Assembly: GCF_003315205.1 (NCBI RefSeq)
Contig: NZ_QNRR01000001.1
Location: 434,001-498,000, forward strand
Length of the DNA stretch: 64,000 nucleotides
From: Roseimicrobium gellanilyticum
Lineage (GTDB): Bacteria > Verrucomicrobiota > Verrucomicrobiia > Verrucomicrobiales > Verrucomicrobiaceae
Direction of reading: 5' to 3'
Shown here: positions 26,078-34,829 of the stretch, one piece after another
Numbering within the stretch: position 1 is the first letter of the stretch
Layout of the letters: every line of letters begins with the position of its first letter
Made by a program: the position numbers and the translations under genes
The notes under the pieces: generated by a model
The model's input: the letters and a program-made list of their open reading frames with translations, nothing else
Database searches by the model: none
Told to the model about the DNA's origin: nothing

Positions 26078-26455
26078 ATGTCCCTGCCTGCTATTTCCGA
26101 ATCCGAATGGGCCGTCATGGAGGCCCTGTGGGAGTCCGCTCCGCAGACCGCCTCCGAGCTGACCAAGGCTCTGCGCCCGAAGATGAACTGGGCGGAGAAT
26201 ACGGTGCGCACCCTGCTGACACGCCTCATGGAAAAAGGGGCGCTCCATACCAACGAGAATAGTGCCGGAACCCGCACCTACCTGCCGGCGGTGAAACGCG
26301 AGGCCTGTGTGCGGGCGGAGGGGGAGTCCTTCATGCAGCGTGTCTTTGGTGGGGCTGCGAAGCCGTTGCTCGTCCACTTCGCCCAGAACAGCAAGCTCAC
26401 TGCCGAAGAAGTGCGCGAGCTGAAGAAGATTCTCGATCAATCGCTCAAGTCCTGA
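26078..26455 (+). CDS. BlaI/MecI/CopY-family transcriptional repressor
   Basis: 125 residues, full length. N-terminal winged helix (ISESEWAVMEALWESAP, helix 3 near NTVRTLLTRLMEKGAL) and a C-terminal helical dimerisation segment (LTAEEVRELKKILDQ). Family repressors bind TACA/TGTA operators and are cleaved when a BlaR1-type membrane peptidase is activated. Twin operators precede it, and the M56 peptidase gene begins 12 bases after its stop, giving the classic repressor-peptidase operon. Confidence 0.92.
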   Translation: MSLPAISESEWAVMEALWESAPQTASELTKALRPKMNWAENTVRTLLTRLMEKGALHTNENSAGTRTYLPAVKREACVRAEGESFMQRVFGGAAKPLLVHFAQNSKLTAEEVRELKKILDQSLKS

Positions 26456-26467
26456 CTCGACCCTGCC

Positions 26468-28285
26468 ATGAACACCCTCATGCCGCTCTTTGATTGGATG
26501 CTCACCGCGAGTGCACGCGCCTCGGTGCTTGCGGTGGTGGTGCTCATCGTCCAGGCGCTGCTGCGGCACCGTGTGCCGGCACGGTGGCTTTCTGCTCTCT
26601 GGCTGCCGGTGCTCGTCGTGCTGCTCATGCCGGTGTTTCCGGAAAGTTCGTGGAGTATGAGTTCCATCACGCGTCTTGGCCCGGTGAAGAAGATGGAGGT
26701 TCCTGTGATGAAGCAGACCACTGTAGCTCTCCCTATGCCGCCCATCGCTTCGGGAGAAGCCGCCAGGTCGGCGCCCATGCCGTGGAGGCAAATCCTGGCG
26801 GTGGTGTGGCTCACTGGTGTGGTGAGCACAGTACTCATCGGCCTGGGCTCTTATGGACACACGCTGCGACGGTACAAGCGCAGTCGTCAGCCATTGAGCG
26901 AGGGTTTGCAGCGCGAGATTGCGGGGATGGTTCGAGAAGTGGGGCTGCGTCGTGTTCCGCGTGTCTGGATGTCCGCGGCGGTGCCCAGCCCTGCGGTCAC
27001 TGGTTTGCTGCGTCCCGTGCTGCTGCTTCCAGCACAGTTCGAGCAGACGCTCACGGTGCACGAGGCTCGTCTGGTCTTGAAACACGAACTCATGCACATA
27101 AAGCGTGGCGATCTGCTGGTGAATGCGCTGCTCTGTCTCCTGCTTTCGATGCATTGGTTCAACCCGCTGCTGTGGTTCGCGTTCCTCAAGGCGCGCTTTG
27201 ATCGCGAAGCTGCTTGTGACGCGCAAGTGCTCGGTGGTGAAGGCCAGGTCGAGCGGGTGGCCTACGGGCACACCTTGCTGAAGGTGGAGACCTCCTTCAG
27301 CCATCACGGACTCAGTCTCGGTTTTGTCGGCATCTTCCAGCGCGGCGCTGCCCTGCGCTCCCGCATTCGTTTCATTGCAGCCAGGCCCAATCAGCATCCT
27401 CTTATGAAAGCCACTCTCAGCCTCGGCATCGTGCTTTTGAGTTTCCTTGGCATCACCCAGGCCGCGACTCCGGCACCGGATCCGAAAGCTCTCCAGATCT
27501 ACATCACTTCCAAGTTTGTGGAAATCACCGAACAAAAGGCAGGGGCTTCCGCGAGCGCCCTGCCGTTTGGTCTGCTGGAGGAGAAGGGAACGCCCGGCCT
27601 TATCGGCACTCTTACCGATCCTCAATTCCAAGTGCTGATTCGGGGACTCAGCAAGCGGAAAGGCGTGGATCTCATGGCCGCTCCCTCAGTGCTCACAAGA
27701 TCCGGACAGCCAGCCAGGATTGAAGTGGTGCGTGAGTTCGTTTACCCAGACAACAAGAGCAGACAGGTGACCGAAAACGTGGGTGTCTTTCTCGAACTGA
27801 CCCCGAAGGTGACTAGGGAGGAGCAGATCACCCTGGCTCTCGCTCCGAAGGTGGTGGAGTTCGAGGGATTTGCCCCTGCCGAAGGTGCAAGCCCGGATTC
27901 CGTCTCCGTGAGGAAGGTTCTGCACCCGGATGGCACCAGCACACTGTCTGCGAGCGATGCCGTACGCGGAGAGGTTGAAGAGTCCACCTATGACGCCAAG
28001 GGGGCGCTGATCTCCATGACCAGGGTCCCCTACAAGAAGCCTGTCTTCAGCAAGCGTGAAGCCAAGGCTGATGTGGTGCTGAGCGATGGACAAACCGTGG
28101 TCATGGAATTGCAGCCGAGAACTGACAAGCAACTCGTGGAAGAAACTGACGCGGCAGGACGGACGATCAAGTCGGAGACTATCTCCTTTCAGAGACGGTG
28201 TTTCGTCTTTGTCACTGCAAACCTGATCGACCCTTTGGGTGATCCGCCTGCTCCGAAACCCGCTGGCGGTACCGAGAAGCGGTGA
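26468..28285 (+). CDS. BlaR1-like M56 membrane peptidase fused to a secretin-like domain
   Basis: 605 residues. Membrane spans lie at about 16-33, 40-56, 107-128 and 213-240. The M56 peptidase signature HELMH is at 206-210, with the third-ligand motif FDREAACD at 244-251. A further hydrophobic segment follows at about 313-332 (LSLGIVLLSFLGITQAA). Canonical BlaR1 then has a penicillin-binding sensor; here residues about 345-590 instead resemble secretin (GspD) domains: TLTDPQFQVLIRGLSKRKGV, DLMAAPSVLTRSGQPA, GVFLELTPKVTR, and DVVLSDGQTVVMELQP. The Ser-x-x-Lys sensor motifs of beta-lactam sensors are absent. It presumably cleaves or signals to the BlaI-type repressor. Confidence 0.82.
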   Translation: MNTLMPLFDWMLTASARASVLAVVVLIVQALLRHRVPARWLSALWLPVLVVLLMPVFPESSWSMSSITRLGPVKKMEVPVMKQTTVALPMPPIASGEAARSAPMPWRQILAVVWLTGVVSTVLIGLGSYGHTLRRYKRSRQPLSEGLQREIAGMVREVGLRRVPRVWMSAAVPSPAVTGLLRPVLLLPAQFEQTLTVHEARLVLKHELMHIKRGDLLVNALLCLLLSMHWFNPLLWFAFLKARFDREAACDAQVLGGEGQVERVAYGHTLLKVETSFSHHGLSLGFVGIFQRGAALRSRIRFIAARPNQHPLMKATLSLGIVLLSFLGITQAATPAPDPKALQIYITSKFVEITEQKAGASASALPFGLLEEKGTPGLIGTLTDPQFQVLIRGLSKRKGVDLMAAPSVLTRSGQPARIEVVREFVYPDNKSRQVTENVGVFLELTPKVTREEQITLALAPKVVEFEGFAPAEGASPDSVSVRKVLHPDGTSTLSASDAVRGEVEESTYDAKGALISMTRVPYKKPVFSKREAKADVVLSDGQTVVMELQPRTDKQLVEETDAAGRTIKSETISFQRRCFVFVTANLIDPLGDPPAPKPAGGTEKR

Positions 28286-28344
28286 TACCAGACGAGTTGA
28301 AAACAGGTCGATAACGCGCCAAACATACCCAGGGTGTTGCGGCA

Positions 28345-28375
28345 GGCCCAAGGAACGGGAACGCCTCGTTCCCGT
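28345..28375 (+). repeat. 31-base inverted repeat, left arm
   Basis: GGCCCAAGGA followed by a self-complementary hairpin ACGGGAACG-CCT-CGTTCCCGT. The arm reappears as a perfect reverse complement at 28468-28498. Head CCAAGGA resembles the other hairpin family (13511, 13590, 16053). Confidence 0.75.
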
Positions 28376-28467
28376 CAGCGGTCACTACGACTGGTGATGT
28401 GGCATAAGGAGTGCCCTGTGTTCCGAAAGAGTGCTCTGGCGGATACACGCCACAAGCCCTTTCACCC

Positions 28468-28498
28468 ACGGGAACGAGGCGTTCCCGTTCCTTGGGCC
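28468..28498 (-). repeat. 31-base inverted repeat, right arm
   Basis: Perfect reverse complement of 28345-28375, with 92 bases between the arms. Heads point outward. The pair resembles a REPIN or small MITE; no flanking target duplication could be recognised. Confidence 0.75.
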
Positions 28499-28591
28499 TT
28501 TGCCATGTCCGTGTTCCATGGATGACCTTGTGGTATGAACCACTCTAGGCGGTCCCACGTCTTTCATAGGCGCTAGCGGAGGGCATGGTGC

Positions 28592-29470
28592 TCACTTCTT
28601 TGCCGCCTTCTGCTTCTCCCACTCCTTCAAGAAAGCCTGCTCACGGTCTTCCACATACCGCTTGTAGCCTTCCTTATCGATGAACGGATTTGTCGCCGCA
28701 CCTTCGAGATTCTTCACCTTGGCTTCCATGTCGTAGTAACTGCCGTGCGCACCGAGGAAAAGGTCTACGGGCAGGGACTTCAGCACGCGGAAGGTCTTCT
28801 CATAGTCGGTGGCGATGCCGGGATAGTCCTTGTTGTTCACGAGGACGTAGCCGGGATTCACATTCGGGCTGCCGATGATCACCGCGTCCAGCTTCTTGCC
28901 ATTCTCCTCCACCTGCAGGGTCCAAGTGGTGCAGCCGGGGGTGTGGCCCGGAGTTAGGTGTGCTACCAGCGTCGCCCCGCCCAGCTTCACTTCATCACCA
29001 TCCTTCAGCACACGGTCTACCTTGGCCGTGGGAAAGCCCAGGTAGGCGGGCTTCAGACGGGATTTTTTTGGAGCGTTGCCGGATTCCACCACAGCCACGT
29101 CCTGCTCCATCACCATGTACTTCGCTCCCGTGGCCTTGATGATGCTCGCGCTGCCCGCGCAGTGGTCCCAGTGCGCGTGGCTGATGAGCAGGATCTTCAC
29201 GTCGCTGAACTTGAAGCCCAGCTGCTCCACGTTCTTTTGAATCAGCGGCAGGGAGTCCTCAAGGTTGCTGTTGATAAGGACGTGTCCCTCCGGCGTGGTG
29301 ACGAGGTAGGTGGCAAGTCCCTTCGAGCCCACGTAGTAGAGATTGCCCGCGACCTTGTGCGGAGGGAAGGGTTCGGACCATTCCGCCGTGTTCTGCGCGT
29401 TTGCGGTGCTGGTGATCGTGGTGCTCAAACACAGGGCGAGCATGCCGGAGAGGAAGAGGGAGCGAGTCAT
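28592..29470 (-). CDS. Subclass B3-like metallo-beta-lactamase-fold hydrolase
   Basis: 292 residues from the ATG at 29470 (MTRSLFLSGMLALCLS, a signal peptide). The zinc motif HAHWDH (H98, H100, D102, H103), His176 in TPGHTPG, and the late GAHGSYYD match the B3 subclass. B3 enzymes hydrolyse beta-lactams, but many family members cleave lactones or other esters, so resistance is not proven. The signal peptide fits periplasmic export. The frame continues upstream through a 7-base tandem repeat, but the Met at 29470 is the sensible start. It is convergent with the BlaI/M56 operon and downstream of the dapL terminator. Confidence 0.8.
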   Translation of the reverse strand: MTRSLFLSGMLALCLSTTITSTANAQNTAEWSEPFPPHKVAGNLYYVGSKGLATYLVTTPEGHVLINSNLEDSLPLIQKNVEQLGFKFSDVKILLISHAHWDHCAGSASIIKATGAKYMVMEQDVAVVESGNAPKKSRLKPAYLGFPTAKVDRVLKDGDEVKLGGATLVAHLTPGHTPGCTTWTLQVEENGKKLDAVIIGSPNVNPGYVLVNNKDYPGIATDYEKTFRVLKSLPVDLFLGAHGSYYDMEAKVKNLEGAATNPFIDKEGYKRYVEDREQAFLKEWEKQKAAKK

Positions 29471-29483
29471 GCGGAGTGCGGAG

Positions 29484-29520
29484 TGACGAATGACGAATGA
29501 CGAATGACGAATGACGAATG
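29484..29520. repeat. 7-base tandem repeat, five units
   Basis: Five units of TGACGAA plus a partial TG, placed 14 bases upstream of the metallo-hydrolase start codon, between it and the dapL terminator. Confidence 0.8.
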
Positions 29521-29525
29521 CAGGC

Positions 29526-29564
29526 AAAAAAATTCGGGGAATGGGACCGTGCCCATTCCCCGAA
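29526..29564 (-). terminator. Intrinsic terminator of dapL
   Basis: On the minus strand TTCGGGGAATGGG pairs with CCCATTCCCCGAA (13-base stem, six-base loop), then T7. It lies just after dapL. Confidence 0.88.
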
Positions 29565-29596
29565 TGTTGAAACGATTTTCGATCTACTGAAAAGGC

Positions 29597-30832
29597 TTAC
29601 TTCAGCGCGGCGATGCGGCGGCAGACTTCCTCCACATTGGCGCGGCTGTTGAAGGCGCTGATGCGGAACCAGCCTTCACCGGCGCTGCCGAAGCCACTGC
29701 CGGGGGTGATGACCACGTTGGCTTCGTTCAGCATCTTGTCGAACATCTGCCAGCTCGAGAGACCGCTCGGGCAGCCGACCCACACGTAGGGGGCGTTCAC
29801 GCCACCGTAGACGGGGAGACCAGCCTTCTTGCAGGCTTCCACGAGTAGGGCGGCATTGCCCATGTAGTGCTCGATGAGTTCCTTCACTTGGGCCTTGCCT
29901 TCGTCCGTGTAGAGGGCTTCAGCACCACGCTGCACGATGTAGCTCGCGCCGTTGAACTTGGTGCTGTGGCGGCGGCTCCAGAGGGGATGCAGCGGGTGCT
30001 TGCTGCCGTCCTTCTTGCGGCCCATGAGGGTCTTCGGAATCACCACGAAGGCGCAACGCACGCCGGTAAATCCACCGTTCTTGGAGAAGCTGCGGAACTC
30101 GATGGCACACTCGCGCGCGCCTTCGATTTCATAGATGCTGCGGGGCAGCTCGGGGTCGCGGATGAAGGCCTCGTACGCGGCGTCGTAGAGCAGCGTGGTG
30201 TCATTCGCCAGGCAGTACTTCACCCAGGCTTCGAGCTGCGCGCGCGTGGCCACAGCGCCTGTGGGATTGTTCGGGTAACAGAGGTAGACGAGGTCCACCT
30301 TCTCCTTCGGGATGTCCGCCACGAAGTTGTTCTCCGGGGTGCACTTCAGGTAAACGAGACCGCCGTAGGCGCCGTTCTCATCCGCGTCGCCGGTGTTGCC
30401 GTTCATCACGTTGGTGTCCACGTACACGGGGTACACCGGGTCGGTGATGGCGATCTTGTTCCCGCTGCCGAAGATGTCGAGGATGTTGCCCGTGTCGCAC
30501 TTGCTGCCGTCGGACACGAAGATTTCGTCCGCCTCGATGTTCAGGCCGCGGGCCTGGAAGTCGTTCTTGGCGATCGCCTGGCGCAGGAAATCGTAACCCT
30601 GCTCCGGGCCGTAGCCATGGAAGCTCTCGCGCTTGCCCATCTCATCCACCGCTTCGTGCATGGCGTAGCGCACCGCCTCGGGGAGGGCCTCCGTCACGTC
30701 GCCGATGCCGCAGCGAATCAGGCGCTTCGCTGCATCCGGATTGGCTTCGGTGAAGGCCTTCACGCGCCGGGCGATTTCTGGGAAGAGATAGCCGGCTTTG
30801 AGCTTGAGGTAGTTTTCGTTGATGAGTGCCAT
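29597..30832 (-). CDS. dapL: LL-diaminopimelate aminotransferase
   Basis: 411 residues, full length. The enzyme converts tetrahydrodipicolinate to LL-diaminopimelate in one step, using glutamate as amino donor, for lysine and peptidoglycan. Signatures include [14 protein letters not shown], the [12 protein letters not shown] segment, [22 protein letters not shown] and the PLP Lys in [12 protein letters not shown]. DapL replaces the DapC/D/E route in plants, Chlamydiae and Verrucomicrobiota, which supports the proposed phylum. Start ATG at 30832 follows from the family N-terminus. A strong terminator ends the gene. Confidence 0.95.
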   Translation of the reverse strand: MALINENYLKLKAGYLFPEIARRVKAFTEANPDAAKRLIRCGIGDVTEALPEAVRYAMHEAVDEMGKRESFHGYGPEQGYDFLRQAIAKNDFQARGLNIEADEIFVSDGSKCDTGNILDIFGSGNKIAITDPVYPVYVDTNVMNGNTGDADENGAYGGLVYLKCTPENNFVADIPKEKVDLVYLCYPNNPTGAVATRAQLEAWVKYCLANDTTLLYDAAYEAFIRDPELPRSIYEIEGARECAIEFRSFSKNGGFTGVRCAFVVIPKTLMGRKKDGSKHPLHPLWSRRHSTKFNGASYIVQRGAEALYTDEGKAQVKELIEHYMGNAALLVEACKKAGLPVYGGVNAPYVWVGCPSGLSSWQMFDKMLNEANVVITPGSGFGSAGEGWFRISAFNSRANVEEVCRRIAALK

Positions 30833-31026
30833 GGTAAAAGGGGAGCTGAGGAGCCGGTCATCATGCCGGAAAGGGGCGCAATTGCAACTCCGCGTGCGGC
30901 GAGGCCAGTTCGGCCGCGAAAACCCGGCCTGAGAGATTTTCCTTCAGTTTTTGCAACCAGTCGCCGGGAGCGGTGTTCCCGCTGTGGGATTTCTTTCGAA
31001 ATCAAGGAAATGCATTGCGAAGCATT

Positions 31027-31371
31027 ATGAAAACATTTATCATGCCTCCAATCACGTCGGCCATGCACGTCACGATTCGGCGCTACAAGATCCATCCGGG
31101 TGCCACGCAGCAACTGGTGGATTCCATCAACGAGCACTTTGTGCCGCTGATCCGGGAGGCTCCGCGCTTTGTAGCCTACTACGCGGTCGACGAGGGTGAC
31201 GGGGATGTGACGGCCATCAGCATCTTCGAGGATGAAGCCAGCGCCACCGCTTCCAACCAACTGGCTTCCCAGTTTGTGATGAAGCACCTCTCCGCGCTGA
31301 TTCCCTTCCCGCCGAAAATCATCTCCGGCGATGTGGTTGCCACGGCGATGTCGGGTGAAGTGGCGGCGTAA
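31027..31371 (+). CDS. Small dimeric alpha-beta-barrel protein (ABM/quinol monooxygenase-like)
   Basis: 114 residues from the ATG at 31027; ATG codons at 31042 and 31063 are also possible. The pattern HVTIRRYKIHPGATQQLVDS, FVAYYAVDEGDG and VTAISIFEDEASA is that of antibiotic-biosynthesis-monooxygenase-fold proteins, whose dimers act as monooxygenases, haem oxygenases or stress proteins. No catalytic residue can be singled out. It is convergent with the CHASE2 cyclase gene, with 19 bases between stops. Confidence 0.62.
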   Translation: MKTFIMPPITSAMHVTIRRYKIHPGATQQLVDSINEHFVPLIREAPRFVAYYAVDEGDGDVTAISIFEDEASATASNQLASQFVMKHLSALIPFPPKIISGDVVATAMSGEVAA

Positions 31372-31390
31372 AAGGAGCCACCTTGCAGAG

Positions 31391-33577
31391 CTACTTTTTC
31401 GTGGCCGTGTAAACCCCGCTCCAATCCCGGGGCGGATTGGCTGCGAGGGTGTCGCAACGGTGGATGTATTCGTAGGTGAGTTGATCTCCGAGTCCCGCCG
31501 CCTCTGCTTGCAAGAACAGCTCCTTGGCCTCAAGGAATTTTTCTTCGCGATAACGTTTCACGCCGGCCTCGAATTGGTCCAAGCCAGGTGGTCGTTGTCC
31601 ATTCGCTAGCCCGATGACGGCAAATACCTCCACCGGCTTGAGCTTTCCAGAGGCTCGAACCAAGTCAGTCGTTCGACATACGAAGTCATCGCCCAGGTGG
31701 TGGCGGACGGCGTCACTCACGAGAAGATCCACACCGTATTGCTTGGTCAGGCCCTCCAGGCGCGAAGCCGTGTTCACGCTGTCCCCGATCACGGTGATGT
31801 CCATCTTCTCGTAGGGCGACTCCGCGCCGATGTTTCCCACGACGACCGGCCCCTGGTGAATGCCAATGCCGAATTTCAATTCCTGGATGTCGCGCTTCAC
31901 CCAGTCTGCATTGAGCTCTGTCAGAGCCTTGCGCATCTCCAGTGCGGACATGACTGCGCGTCGCGCATCCTCGCGATCGCCGTCCACGTTCTGCTGACCG
32001 CGCATGCTGCCCCAGAGCGCCATGACCGCGTCTCCGATGAATTTGTCCACCAGGCCTTTTTGCTTGAAGACTCGCTCCACCATCTTGCTCAGGTACTCGT
32101 TGAGCTGTCCCACGATCTCCGTGGGAGACATGTTCTCAGACATGCTGGTGAAACCGCGGACGTCGGAGAATAGAACCGTCACGGTGCGCTCGGTGCCCCC
32201 AAGGGCGTTGTACAGGCTTGTTCTGTCACGCGTCATCTCTTTCGCCATTTCAGGCGACGTGTAACGGGCGAGAAGGCGCACTGCTCGTTGTTGCGCGCGG
32301 CGCTGCATCAAATAGTTGCCGGTGATGCCGGCGACACCGCAGAGGTCGAGAGCAACCACGAAAGGCACGGGGCTTGCTTCAATGCTGTGGATGTCGAACA
32401 TGTAAAACGTCCCCGCATAGGCTCCGACTGTCAGCAGTACGAGGACAGCCAGTGTGGCGAGGGGGTGACGTACGAAGGTGACCAACGTCCATGCGAGCAC
32501 TGCACCAAGCACGAGACTGGCCCAGGTCCACCAGGGAGGCGCGTCGTGCACGAAGGAATTGGCCAGGAGAGCTGTCAGTGCGTGTGCGTGGACCCGTACT
32601 CCCTCCACACGTCCCAAGGTGGTCTCCTGGAAGTCCTGCAAGTCCGACGCCGTGGCGCCGACCATGACGATCTTTTCCTTGAAGGCAGCGCCATTGCCGA
32701 AGTTGTTTTTCCAGAGTTCATCCACAAAGATCTGGTGGATCGACAAAGGCGGATAGGAATCCAGATCACAGTATCGAATGCGCTCAAGGGCGCCGGCCTT
32801 CGCCGCCGCTTCCGGATCGATTTTCCTTCCGAGCACCATGGCGACGGAGGGACGGGCCACCTCCGTGGGATCCAATTGCCCTGTGACGATGCCCTGCTGA
32901 ATCAGCTGATTCACGGAAACCCAGTAGTTCGCGCTTCTTACCACCCCATCCAGGTTGGCCTCACCAAAGAAATTGAGGATGCCGAACATGTCGCTCGTCG
33001 CAAACTCCTCCCCGACGGCGGTAGGGCTGGGTACCATGAGCGGCACGTTTTCCGTGTTCTGGACGATGCGCTTGTTGCCAACGGCCGCCTCAATTTCCCA
33101 TTTTCCGCCCACAACCACTTTGCCCTTGTGTCTCTCAAGCGCTTCCCGGAGGAGGCGGTCGTCCTCGTCATCGTGCGCCGGAGCCTTGAAAGTAAGGTCC
33201 AGAAAGACGTATTTTGCTCCGGCCTCAAAGAGGCGGTCCAGCACCGGTGCCCAGACGCGGCGGCGCCATTGCCACTGCTTCTTCATCTCCTTCAGGGCAG
33301 GGGAGGCATCGATTTCCTCGGGCCACAGGGTGTCGAGCTTCTGGCTTGCATCGTCGATCCCGAGGATGACAATGTCATCTCGCGCGGGCGTTTTGCGCGA
33401 ACTGTCGTGGTACTCGTCGAGCACAGAGCGGTCGCGCCGCTCCATCAGGTCGCGCGTATTGTCCCATCCGTAGACGATCGCGAGCACCCCAAACGCGCCC
33501 AGAATCATCATCGCCAGCACCCGCTGGTGTACAGCGGATTCGGTACTCAGCAGATTCTTGAGGCTGTTGTTTGTCAC
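31391..33577 (-). CDS. CHASE2-domain adenylate cyclase (class III)
   Basis: 728 residues. One span at about 20-37, an extracytoplasmic CHASE2 sensor (about 45-340, with LDLTFKAPAHDDEDD and KIVMVGATASDLQDF), three spans at about 350-421, then a class III cyclase domain (463-655). Metal-binding Asp472 (FSDVRGF) and Asp516, Arg606 (NTASRL), Lys512 and Asp593 fit an ATP-specific cyclase. A short helical tail follows. CHASE2 is an extracellular sensory domain whose ligands are largely unknown. Divergent from the outer-membrane barrel gene and FecR gene, with about 210 bases between. Confidence 0.9.
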   Translation of the reverse strand: MTNNSLKNLLSTESAVHQRVLAMMILGAFGVLAIVYGWDNTRDLMERRDRSVLDEYHDSSRKTPARDDIVILGIDDASQKLDTLWPEEIDASPALKEMKKQWQWRRRVWAPVLDRLFEAGAKYVFLDLTFKAPAHDDEDDRLLREALERHKGKVVVGGKWEIEAAVGNKRIVQNTENVPLMVPSPTAVGEEFATSDMFGILNFFGEANLDGVVRSANYWVSVNQLIQQGIVTGQLDPTEVARPSVAMVLGRKIDPEAAAKAGALERIRYCDLDSYPPLSIHQIFVDELWKNNFGNGAAFKEKIVMVGATASDLQDFQETTLGRVEGVRVHAHALTALLANSFVHDAPPWWTWASLVLGAVLAWTLVTFVRHPLATLAVLVLLTVGAYAGTFYMFDIHSIEASPVPFVVALDLCGVAGITGNYLMQRRAQQRAVRLLARYTSPEMAKEMTRDRTSLYNALGGTERTVTVLFSDVRGFTSMSENMSPTEIVGQLNEYLSKMVERVFKQKGLVDKFIGDAVMALWGSMRGQQNVDGDREDARRAVMSALEMRKALTELNADWVKRDIQELKFGIGIHQGPVVVGNIGAESPYEKMDITVIGDSVNTASRLEGLTKQYGVDLLVSDAVRHHLGDDFVCRTTDLVRASGKLKPVEVFAVIGLANGQRPPGLDQFEAGVKRYREEKFLEAKELFLQAEAAGLGDQLTYEYIHRCDTLAANPPRDWSGVYTATKK

Positions 33578-33790
33578 GGGACTGTGGATTGCTGCTGAAG
33601 GTTAAACGATGAAACTCCGTGCGTGACAAGCTCGGGATTCGGTCAGCCTGGTGTGAAATGCGCTCCGGCCTCCACGGGTTTGTCCCACCAGGTACCGAGA
33701 TTTGAATCAGTCAATCACTGGACTTTCCCCTAAAAAATCCTTATCCTCTGTTTCTTAGAGCTAGTCTGTCTCCCTGAGATTTCCCGCCTC

Positions 33791-34765
33791 ATGACTGCCT
33801 TGTCCCGTCACCTCCGGATTGCTTCTGCTCTCGTTTTGCTTGGCGTTGCTGTGCCTTTGTCCGCGCAAACCCAACTGGACCCGGCCCGTGCGGCCGCAGC
33901 CACTCCTACAGATGCCGCCACCCAGGCACTGATTCGCGCTCAAGAAGAAGCGACGAGTGCCGGCCTTGATTCCGAGAATGCCTACGCCCCGGCCTCTCCA
34001 GGGGACTCCGATCTGGGTGATCAGTTGATTCTCAAGCGTCTGGAAAAAGTCCAACCCTTCACCGCGTGGTTGGACAGCAGCGTCTTCTGGACGGATAACG
34101 CGGCCAACGTCAGCAATGGCGAAATTGACGATTGGTTCTACGTCGGAGGGGTGAATATCTCCTGGCAACAGCGGCTCAAGGGCCGTTTCTACGGAGACGC
34201 TTACATCGGGCAGCACTGGTACCGCTATGATGAACTGGACGCGCTCGACTACGAAAATGGTGAAGCAAGTCTGGGGCTCATTGTGCTCGCTCCGGAGCTG
34301 GCCAACTCCGTTTTCTTCCTGAACTACTACTATCAGCGCATCACCCAGGGGCTGGATGATTCGCCCATCTACGATACGCACAACATCCGGTTTGGTGCCC
34401 AGAAGACCTTCCTCATCGACCGCCTTAACAGCGTGAACCTGAGCCTGATGAGCTCCTTCTCCGTGGACGCCGAGCCCGATGTGTTGCGCCGCCACGAGCA
34501 GTCCCTCCACGTCGGGTACAACTTCAAAATCACCCGTGAACTGCTGCTCTCGCTCACGTACCGCCTGATTTATTACGACTACTTCAACCTGGAAGACCGT
34601 GAAGACTGGTACCAAAATTTCGGCGCCTATGTCACGTGGAGGCCCAAAAAGTACCTCGAACTTAGTGCCGGTTACAATTTTACTCTGAACAAGAGCAACA
34701 TCGATGCTTTCGAATACGAGGCCCAGCTTGCGGGCCCGTCCGTCGTGCTGAAGTACCAGTTCTAA
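33791..34765 (+). CDS. Outer-membrane beta-barrel protein
   Basis: 324 residues. A signal peptide (about 1-26, VPLSAQT) precedes an N-terminal Ala-rich region. From residue about 75 to the end the pattern is alternating aromatic/polar strands (FYGDAYIGQHWYRYDEL, VFFLNYYYQRI, LLLSLTYRLIYYDY, YVTWRPKKYLELSAGY) ending in VVLKYQF, the C-terminal Phe signature of beta-barrels assembled by BamA. It is probably a 10 to 14-strand barrel. The FecR gene follows 64 bases later, suggesting co-transcription. Function is not recognised; the neighbours suggest export or surface signalling. Confidence 0.8.
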   Translation: MTALSRHLRIASALVLLGVAVPLSAQTQLDPARAAAATPTDAATQALIRAQEEATSAGLDSENAYAPASPGDSDLGDQLILKRLEKVQPFTAWLDSSVFWTDNAANVSNGEIDDWFYVGGVNISWQQRLKGRFYGDAYIGQHWYRYDELDALDYENGEASLGLIVLAPELANSVFFLNYYYQRITQGLDDSPIYDTHNIRFGAQKTFLIDRLNSVNLSLMSSFSVDAEPDVLRRHEQSLHVGYNFKITRELLLSLTYRLIYYDYFNLEDREDWYQNFGAYVTWRPKKYLELSAGYNFTLNKSNIDAFEYEAQLAGPSVVLKYQF

Positions 34766-34829
34766 CGATAGTTCGTTCTGCTCCGTTTTTCTTTTTTTCC
34801 CGTCCCCCAGTTCAAATCCTGATACTGCC

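Larger units (their letters stand above)
28286..28591. other. Intergenic region with inverted 31-base repeat pair
   Basis: Contains the repeats at 28345-28375 and 28468-28498 and no gene. About 90 bases after the second arm show no feature. It separates the convergent M56 and metallo-hydrolase genes. Confidence 0.5.

Noticed and set aside
29484-29520. CRISPR-like repeat array
   Set aside because: Units are 7 bases long and adjacent, with no spacers; this is a simple tandem repeat.
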